IMG/VR virus record: IMGVR_UViG_3300046018_000237
Location: 1-44,576 of that record
Strand: one strand, 5' to 3'
DNA from: a virus
Length of the DNA: 44,576 nt
Positions 39,263 through 44,576 of this stretch are shown in pieces (the first letter of the stretch is position 1; the number at the start of each line of letters is the position of its first letter). Both the position numbers and the translations under genes were made by a program. The notes under the pieces were generated by a model. The model ran no database searches, was not told the DNA's origin, and saw nothing but the letters and a program-made list of their open reading frames with translations.

Positions 39263-41044
39263 CTAAGCTTGTTCACTTTGCAACTCCTTTAAGCTTCCCC
39301 AAGATTTTCCGTACTCTACGCTTGTTCCCATATAACAGCCATTCACGGGGGAATACGCGTCTGCCATTAGCTTTCTTATTTCAGGAATTAAGTGCATTTC
39401 TGATTCGTGGATCTCGAGCAAGATTTCGTCATGGACGCTAAGTAAAATTTTAGATTCGTATGGCGCTAAAAAAGCGTCTACATCAATAAGAGCAGTACGC
39501 ATGATCTCGCTCCCAGCCCCCTGAATCAAGTGGTTCGGAGAAGCGTAAGAGAACGAAGTCATCTCCCCATCTTTTTCAAACTTGGGAAAGTATAGTCTAC
39601 GCCCCGCATAATTAAAGATGTACCCCCGAGCCTCTGCTCTCTTCTTTACGTTCTCCACAAACTGACTGATCTTAGGGAGCGAGGAGAAGTAGAGAGTCTT
39701 TAACCGTTTAGCCTCTGGCTCGGTGGTTTTTAGCATGATAGCGAGCTTCTTAGCCCCTGCTCCGTAGAGGAGAGCGAAGTTTAGAATCTTAGCTTTCTGT
39801 CTATCAATCCCCATGAGAGTAGCCGTAGCTGTGTGTACGTCCTCCCCTGACATGATCTTTTTAATGAGCGTGTGTTCCCCAGCCATGTCCGCGACAAGCC
39901 GATATTCCTGTTGCTCATAGTCGATTGCTACGAGATTGAATCCGTATCGAGCTTTGAATGAATCGCGTACTTTAAACTCCCCCTCGTCCTCACTGTTTAA
40001 GGTTTGAAGGGCGGGATTGGTAATAGAAAAGCGAAATGTGTCTGCATGAGCTTGCTTAAAATTACAATGAACATTGCCTTCTCGATCTGCAAAAAACTTA
40101 AAATTACGATAATAGCTATTAAGCCTTTTTGACGAGTCACGGTACTCCTGTACGTTTCTGGCTAACGGGTGTTCAATATTGCTAAGAGCCGAATCGCCGA
40201 AAGACTGATTGCCTTTCGGAGTAAGCGAACCGGAGTATCCAAGCTTCCCAAAAACGAGTCCATGACTCTTATTGCTGTCCATAAAAGGTGAACCTGCAAT
40301 TTCTTCGTAGGTTTTAGTTGCTTGTACTGTCCGAGCTTGTTCATGAGCGATAGCTCTGTCGATAAATTCTTCATTTATTTTCATCCCTCTCTTTTCCATT
40401 TTATAAAGAACCTTAGTTACCTTAAATTCTTTATCGAGTAACGCCTTAAAGCTTGGCTGCTTACTGGCAATACACTCTTTTTCGATGTCCTCTATTTTTG
40501 CCATTTGCTTGTGGTAAATAGCAAGGGTAATCTCCGCGTCGTTCTCCGCATATTTCTGCATGATGTCGAACGGAACCTTGTCGAAGTGGGGACTACGCGA
40601 GCGGGATTTCTTCCCAAGAGTTTCCACCATAGTATATAGTTTATTGTCTACTATGTACTTCTCTACCGCGTCTGACTTCTCATGCCCCCAGCGCTTCGCT
40701 ACTGATCTAAGATCGTAACGCATATTCTGGTTGTAAATACACTTGTCAGCTACGAGCACATCGAACCATGTGTGGTCCATAAGATCGATGCCTTCAATAT
40801 CTAGAAAGCTTACGTCGAACTTTGCGTTGGCGAGTACTATTGTTTTAGGGGCTATGTTATTAAGCACTGATAAGAGAGTCATGTCAGTAAAAGTATAAAC
40901 AGCTTTGTCAGTTGCAATGGTCGCCATAAAAGCTTTATCGCCTTTATAAGGGGACAAACCAGTCGTCTCGGTATCGAGCGAGAATATATCGCTGTTCGAG
41001 ATATCCTCAAAAACTGTGCTTATATTTGAACTCGTTACCAGCAT
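39263..41044 (-). CDS. Family A DNA polymerase with 3'-5' exonuclease, 593 aa
   Basis: Exonuclease motifs: DTETTG (24-29), NAKFDVSFLD, and YAENDAEIT. Polymerase motif A: IDYEQQEYRL (about 374-383). Motif B: RQKAKILNFALLYG with Arg, Lys and a Phe at the position that gives weak ddNTP use in E. coli Pol I. Motif C: VHDEI (about 538). It lacks the 5'-3' exonuclease, as do other phage replicases of this family. It should copy phage DNA with the AEP-helicase. The start at 41044 overlaps the small RHH gene by 38 bp. It uses CGG GGG at 39623-39632, part of the dispersed motif. Confidence 0.95.
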   Translation of the reverse strand: MLVTSSNISTVFEDISNSDIFSLDTETTGLSPYKGDKAFMATIATDKAVYTFTDMTLLSVLNNIAPKTIVLANAKFDVSFLDIEGIDLMDHTWFDVLVADKCIYNQNMRYDLRSVAKRWGHEKSDAVEKYIVDNKLYTMVETLGKKSRSRSPHFDKVPFDIMQKYAENDAEITLAIYHKQMAKIEDIEKECIASKQPSFKALLDKEFKVTKVLYKMEKRGMKINEEFIDRAIAHEQARTVQATKTYEEIAGSPFMDSNKSHGLVFGKLGYSGSLTPKGNQSFGDSALSNIEHPLARNVQEYRDSSKRLNSYYRNFKFFADREGNVHCNFKQAHADTFRFSITNPALQTLNSEDEGEFKVRDSFKARYGFNLVAIDYEQQEYRLVADMAGEHTLIKKIMSGEDVHTATATLMGIDRQKAKILNFALLYGAGAKKLAIMLKTTEPEAKRLKTLYFSSLPKISQFVENVKKRAEARGYIFNYAGRRLYFPKFEKDGEMTSFSYASPNHLIQGAGSEIMRTALIDVDAFLAPYESKILLSVHDEILLEIHESEMHLIPEIRKLMADAYSPVNGCYMGTSVEYGKSWGSLKELQSEQA

Positions 41045-41219
41045 GCTTTGTCACCATGAAATCTACGTACTGATTTTTAGACAGACCAAGTCTCTTTGAT
41101 TCGGTGGTTATAAAGTCGAAAGCTACGCCACTAATTCTAAAGCAAACCGCTTTATGTCGGAGGTTTGTAGTCTTTGAGGACGATGACTGGGAACTTACAT
41201 TTACTTTTTTCTTTTTCAT
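41007..41219 (-). CDS. RHH-like small protein, 70 aa, overlapping both neighbours
   Basis: After a basic, Ser-rich start (MKKKKVNVSSQSSSS), residues 22-55 (AVCFRISGVAFDFITTESKRLG, then LSKNQYVDFMV) show strand-helix-helix text like RHH regulators. It overlaps the end of the exonuclease gene by 68 bp and the polymerase start by 38 bp, in other frames, which is unusual. No ribosome site is clear. One further TGTCACCAT word lies here at 41049. Possible regulator of replication genes. Confidence 0.55.
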   Translation of the reverse strand: MKKKKVNVSSQSSSSKTTNLRHKAVCFRISGVAFDFITTESKRLGLSKNQYVDFMVTKHAGNEFKYKHSF

Positions 41220-41880
41220 AATCAGTTTGCTTTATTTCTTTCCACCACACTTTACTAGCTCCGTCCCAGTGGTATTTCTGTTCTTTGGCGAGATCCTTCT
41301 GCTCGAACTTAACATCTGCTCGTACATAGATTCGGGGGATTGTGGAGTTATAAATCACTTCCGCTAAATCGTACTTCTTCAATAGCTCTAGTGTGGTGAT
41401 GCAATCAAACATAGCTGCGTGAGCATGAGGAGCATAGATACCATGCTCCTGTGCAAGATACCCAAGCTTCCGTGTGTCGATATGCTCTGGGTAATCAATA
41501 TCAAAACGTGTATCAACTATAGGTTTAAAACGATACTCGAGTAATGGGTTATCCCTAGCAAGCTCGTTTATGAAAAGAGGAATGTCGTAACGTCTGATAT
41601 TATGTCCCACAACATAATCAGCCCTAAAGCACATAGCATGAACATTAGGGAGTACGACGGAAGCTCTTGTTCCATACTTCGTAAGAAATTCATAAGACAC
41701 TCCTGTAAGTGCCGATACAATCGGATCAATATCTGCATACCCTTCTGGTTTTACCAGCCAAGAGCTTGCTTCTACAATACGTTTTTGGGATGAGTCCCAC
41801 AATATTACCGACGCTTCTGTAATTCTTGCTGTTTGTACATCAGTTCCCGTTGCCTCGAAGTCAAGAATCGCCAGTAACAT
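41152..41880 (-). CDS. DnaQ-like 3'-5' exonuclease, 242 aa
   Basis: ATG 41880 is chosen because AAAAGGGG lies before it; the longer frame extends over the previous gene. Exo I is DFEATGTD (6-13), Exo II is HNIRRYDIPLF, and Exo III is HAHAAMFDCITTLELL, all typical of RNase T/DnaQ-type DEDDh enzymes. The C-terminal 60 residues have no recognised domain. It may proofread or process DNA ends alongside the polymerase, which has its own exonuclease. Confidence 0.9.
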   Translation of the reverse strand: MLLAILDFEATGTDVQTARITEASVILWDSSQKRIVEASSWLVKPEGYADIDPIVSALTGVSYEFLTKYGTRASVVLPNVHAMCFRADYVVGHNIRRYDIPLFINELARDNPLLEYRFKPIVDTRFDIDYPEHIDTRKLGYLAQEHGIYAPHAHAAMFDCITTLELLKKYDLAEVIYNSTIPRIYVRADVKFEQKDLAKEQKYHWDGASKVWWKEIKQTDYEKEKSKCKFPVIVLKDYKPPT

Positions 41881-41908
41881 TGTGTAGTACCCCTTTTGCT
41901 GAAGACTG

Positions 41909-42658
41909 TTAGAACATTTCTTTTTCGGTTGTAGACTCTGTACCAAGATCGCTTAGATCAATCTTAGCCCCAGCCTTAAGAGAAGCTGATAAAGACTTAT
42001 ATTGGTTGTAAGCAGCTAATACTTCGTCATTAGTGTTTACAATGTCTTTACCATTTTCATCTTTAGCTGCTTCAAGGGAAAAGCTGAACCATTTTCCTTT
42101 TACGTTTTCTTCTTTAGCTACACCTAAATTCCAAACGATATGAGCGGGGGCTCTACCTTCTGCAACTAATAGTTTAGCCTTATTTAGGTATGGTTTAGCT
42201 GCTCCCTTGAAAGATCTGTTATTAAAGCTGACCATGAAAGGTACTTGTAGGTTGCCGCCTTTAATTAAGCAAAAAACATTTAAAGTTTTATGTGTAGTGT
42301 ATTTTACACCATTAATAACTTGTTCAAAATCACGATCAGAATCAGATTGGATACGATCTTCAATATGATCAAATACCATTTTACCATCCTGTTCTCTCTT
42401 AATCGTCCAAGTGTTCGTGAAGTGAAAAGGGATGATCGCGAGGGGGCGCTTCGCGTCACCGATTTTAACTTTTTCAAAACTATTAGCTAGATCACCGGGA
42501 GAAGCTTTACCCTCATTCACAATTTCAGATGTGCTCTGCATTAAAAGAATCTTAGGTATTTGAATATCAGAACTGATTAAATTCTCAACTCCGAAAGATA
42601 AATCCATTACGTTTGTGCTAATTCCTGTTTCTGTTTTTACTGTAATTCCTGTTTCCAT
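41909..42658 (-). CDS. Putative DNA-binding replication protein, 249 aa
   Basis: AAGGGG before the ATG. The PKILLMQSTSEIV phrase near residue 35 is shared with a family of uncharacterised phage proteins from replication blocks. The middle is strand-rich with basic and aromatic residues (AIIPFHFTNTWTIKREQDG), and the C-terminus is acidic, both consistent with a ssDNA-binding protein with OB-like fold. It lies between the exonuclease and a coiled-coil protein. Function is inferred from context only. Confidence 0.55.
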   Translation of the reverse strand: METGITVKTETGISTNVMDLSFGVENLISSDIQIPKILLMQSTSEIVNEGKASPGDLANSFEKVKIGDAKRPLAIIPFHFTNTWTIKREQDGKMVFDHIEDRIQSDSDRDFEQVINGVKYTTHKTLNVFCLIKGGNLQVPFMVSFNNRSFKGAAKPYLNKAKLLVAEGRAPAHIVWNLGVAKEENVKGKWFSFSLEAAKDENGKDIVNTNDEVLAAYNQYKSLSASLKAGAKIDLSDLGTESTTEKEMF

Positions 42659-43137
42659 TATTTCCCCTTTTTAGTTAGTGACATTATTTCCATAGACGAT
42701 GGTTCACCTAGTTCTGGAAATTCATCCTGAACTATGTAAATTTTTCCTTGAATTTCTTCTTGAAGTTTCCTTTGATTTATATGCGAGTTTAACCTAGCAG
42801 AATTGATTGTTAGTAAATCTTCGTTATCTGTTCCGATGAGTTTTTGCCTAAGCTTTGAAGCTACGTCAGGATCTTTTGGGTATGAATACGTCGTCCTTAA
42901 AGATCTTGTTATAGTACCTACACCCTGTACCGTAAAAGATTTTTGATTAGTCTCTGCTAATACGTTTAGTATTGTTTTTTCTAATTCATCTACTTCAACA
43001 TAAAGAGCAGATACTTTTTTCTTCTCTTCTTCGTAGTTCGCCCTTTTTTCAGCAAGGACTTTTACCATATGCTGCAATTCAGTAATGGATGTTGCGCTCA
43101 GTTCTTTTTCTTCGAAAAAATTCATTGTGTCTGTCAT
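42658..43137 (-). CDS. Coiled-coil protein of replication block, 159 aa
   Basis: Residues 14-60 are a coiled coil (LQHMVKVLAEKRANYEEEKKK), followed by a small beta region (KSFTVQGVGTITRS) with a run of Arg/Tyr. Related small phage proteins of this form precede ssDNA-binding proteins; no activity is known. There is no Shine-Dalgarno site; TTGCAA (43168-43173), then TACGAA six bases before the ATG, could make another near-leaderless start. Its stop shares a base with the next ATG. Confidence 0.65.
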   Translation of the reverse strand: MTDTMNFFEEKELSATSITELQHMVKVLAEKRANYEEEKKKVSALYVEVDELEKTILNVLAETNQKSFTVQGVGTITRSLRTTYSYPKDPDVASKLRQKLIGTDNEDLLTINSARLNSHINQRKLQEEIQGKIYIVQDEFPELGEPSSMEIMSLTKKGK

Positions 43138-43156
43138 TAAGATTTCGTAACAAGAC

Positions 43157-43483
43157 TTATTTCATTTTGCAATTACTTTTTAGATAAATTTTTCTTTGGT
43201 TTAAAAGCGGTGAAATCTTTGAGAAATGATCAATCCATCTGCTCTCTGCCGCTGGGGTATCTTCTTCCGTGACGGATTCTAAGAAAACAAACACTGGGGC
43301 AAGCCCACAATCTACTAGAGTTTTTATCCAAGCGTTTTTGATAGATGTATCTCGAGGTCCCATCCTCATGTGTCCCTGCATTCTCGTCATTGGAGCTGTA
43401 GTAGAGCCGACGTACCTTACAAGGCCGCTTTTAGGATCGACTAAAGCGTATATGACACAGTGCCCAAGGGGCAGCACACTCAT
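43157..43483 (-). CDS. GIY-YIG nuclease, 108 aa
   Basis: HCVIYALVD gives the GIY-like strand and RYVGSTTAPMTRMQGH the YIG-like strand (YVG) with catalytic Arg and His. A C-terminal helix carries ESRWIDHF, whose Glu is the expected metal ligand. At 108 aa it is a single minimal domain. Stand-alone GIY-YIG proteins in phages are homing endonucleases or repair enzymes. It lies just after the helicase gene in the replication block. Confidence 0.88.
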   Translation of the reverse strand: MSVLPLGHCVIYALVDPKSGLVRYVGSTTAPMTRMQGHMRMGPRDTSIKNAWIKTLVDCGLAPVFVFLESVTEEDTPAAESRWIDHFSKISPLLNQRKIYLKSNCKMK

Positions 43484-43501
43484 ACCTATATTGTAGGCAA
43501 T

Positions 43502-44576
43502 TTATTCCGCTTGTAATAGCTCTTTTAACGCGATGATGTTGGACGCTAAATCTTTTTTATCTCGAAGCGCTTTAAGAACTATTTCGTCCACAGTACCTCG
43601 AGCTACGAGGTCAATTCTTGTTATTTTTTTATGTATCTCAGAGCCGCCTCTGAAGTTACGTGCTTCACTTTGGAGATCGTGCTCGAGAGAGTAATTTTTA
43701 GAATAATAAATCATCGTGCTCGCTTGAATTAAATTAATTCCAGTTCCCCCAGCAGATTGCGAAGCAACCATCACACGGCATTTCGGGTCCGTTTCAAAAC
43801 GATCAATTTCTGCTTGTTTATCCTTAGTCAAACCCGTGACAGTGGCGTAATTAATATCAAGTTTCTTTAAAATATTTTCAATCAACTCGTAATCGTGATG
43901 AAAGATACTCCACACAATAATTTTTTCGTTCGGAGAAATATCTTCGATAAGCTCCGTGAGTGTATCGGCTCGGGGGTTCTCTTTACACTTGTGTATCGAC
44001 CCGTCCTCAAGCTTTAGGAAGCCCGAGAGGATTTGCTGTAAGCGGAGAGCTTTAGTGATAGCAAGGTTTGCGACCGCCGCTTTCTCCCCACAGAAAGCAA
44101 TGAACTCTTTCTTCATGCTGTTGTAAAGCTTCTTCTGCTCGGAAGATAACTCAACATCAACCTCTGTATACACTAATGGGGGTAAGTCCAAGCAACTTTC
44201 CTTCTTCGCGGTAACTGACACGTGCGAGATTAGACTTTTTATTTCTTCATCTGCGCCGTCCTTGGCAACCCAATCTGGGAAATGCCGTGTTTTTGGCATA
44301 TACGCATTTTTGTCACGGAAATATCTACCTCGAAATTTAAAATAGTTTGTCCCAAAGGTTTTTCCCATGTCCAAGAATAGAAATTGCGAGAATAAGTCGG
44401 CTTGAGTATTTAGGACAGGTGTCCCCGTCATTAGGTACTTGTACTTCACAGGGAGCTTTTCCATTGAGTACGCAACCTTCACAATAGCTTTAGTACGCTT
44501 CGCTCCAATGTCCTTGATACGGTGTGATTCGTCCAAGATACAAATAGTCGGCGGGTTATTAATCACCGCTTGGCTA
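43502..44576 (-). CDS. SNF2/DEAD-like helicase, C-terminal part and overlap (5' part at 554-1)
   Basis: Continuation of the gene beginning at 554. Here are motif II (DESHRIKD), motif III (MTGTPVLN), the second RecA lobe with SQSAGGTGINLI (motif V) and QSEARNFR (motif VI, Gln/Arg fingers). Motif VI reads RNFRGGSE rather than the usual RxxRxGQ. The window end cuts the frame at 44576. In this copy residue 44449 gives Val where the left copy has Met. The 470-aa joined protein is a full two-lobed SF2 ATPase, likely remodelling stalled forks or recombination intermediates. Confidence 0.92.
   Translation of the reverse strand, partial: SQAVINNPPTICILDESHRIKDIGAKRTKAIVKVAYSMEKLPVKYKYLMTGTPVLNTQADLFSQFLFLDMGKTFGTNYFKFRGRYFRDKNAYMPKTRHFPDWVAKDGADEEIKSLISHVSVTAKKESCLDLPPLVYTEVDVELSSEQKKLYNSMKKEFIAFCGEKAAVANLAITKALRLQQILSGFLKLEDGSIHKCKENPRADTLTELIEDISPNEKIIVWSIFHHDYELIENILKKLDINYATVTGLTKDKQAEIDRFETDPKCRVMVASQSAGGTGINLIQASTMIYYSKNYSLEHDLQSEARNFRGGSEIHKKITRIDLVARGTVDEIVLKALRDKKDLASNIIALKELLQAE
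44361..44576. repeat. Right copy of terminal overlap (circular join)
   Basis: Repeats 1-216 with one difference (C at 44449). Removing one copy gives a 44,360-bp circle and restores a single helicase gene. Confidence 0.95.

Noticed and set aside
1-44576. CRISPR array, integrase/attachment site, insertion sequence
   Set aside because: No regularly spaced repeats, no tyrosine or serine recombinase motifs, no transposase and no terminal inverted repeats were found on either strand.

Overview
The window reads as a complete, circularly assembled genome of a tailed bacteriophage with a short tail (podovirus-like). Bases 1-216 recur at 44361-44576 with one mismatch, so the unit genome is about 44,360 bp and the SNF2-type helicase gene runs through the artificial ends. 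The morphology call rests on a TerS-TerL-portal-scaffold-capsid order, an adaptor-like and a nozzle-like protein, large alanine/glutamine-rich putative ejected proteins, and no tape measure, tail tube, sheath or baseplate gene. No integrase, excisionase, CI-like repressor, RNA polymerase, tRNA, CRISPR array or insertion sequence was recognised, so a virulent life style is likely. The host is not identifiable. Strong AAGGAG-type ribosome sites and a probable lysis lipoprotein suggest a Gram-negative bacterium. The sequence is moderately AT-rich.

Layout. (a) 1-6968: a leftward operon of about 26 tightly overlapping small genes (Dcm-like methyltransferase, HNH endonuclease, zinc-ribbon, coiled-coil and membrane microproteins, an HEXXH protein), opening with a ribbon-helix-helix regulator. 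One rightward gene, an HEXXH mini-metallopeptidase at 1945, interrupts it. (b) 6969-7262: a divergent control region holding a candidate structured RNA that ends in a terminator. (c) 7263-9737: a fused archaeo-eukaryotic primase and VirE-type helicase. (d) 9738-10735: a winged-helix gene, a candidate origin with seven TGTCACCAT iterons, and a YozE-like gene. (e) 10736-12989: a small rightward gene facing a second leftward operon of small accessory genes, including a secreted cysteine-rich peptide and membrane microproteins. (f) 12990-13617: a 628-bp non-coding control region. (g) 13618-38461: one rightward morphogenesis and lysis block. (h) 38463-44576 and on through the join to 554: a leftward replication block (VRR-NUC nuclease, family A DNA polymerase, RHH protein, DnaQ-like exonuclease, putative DNA-binding protein, GIY-YIG nuclease, SNF2 helicase).

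How it fits together. Primase-helicase, polymerase, exonuclease and SNF2 helicase form the replication set. Small leftward genes are the likely early host-takeover set. The rightward block packages DNA, builds the particle and lyses the cell.

Signals not explained by genes: (1) a structured RNA/attenuator-like element ahead of the primase; (2) a dispersed 10-mer GGYTCGGGGG found about eleven times where chance predicts far less than one; (3) an iteron-type origin; (4) several first-in-operon genes whose -10 box sits 6-8 nt before the start codon, suggesting leaderless mRNAs; (5) about 70 AAGCTT sites, roughly five times composition expectation; (6) a lipoprotein gene nested out of frame in the lysis cassette. 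Counts were made by eye and need machine confirmation.
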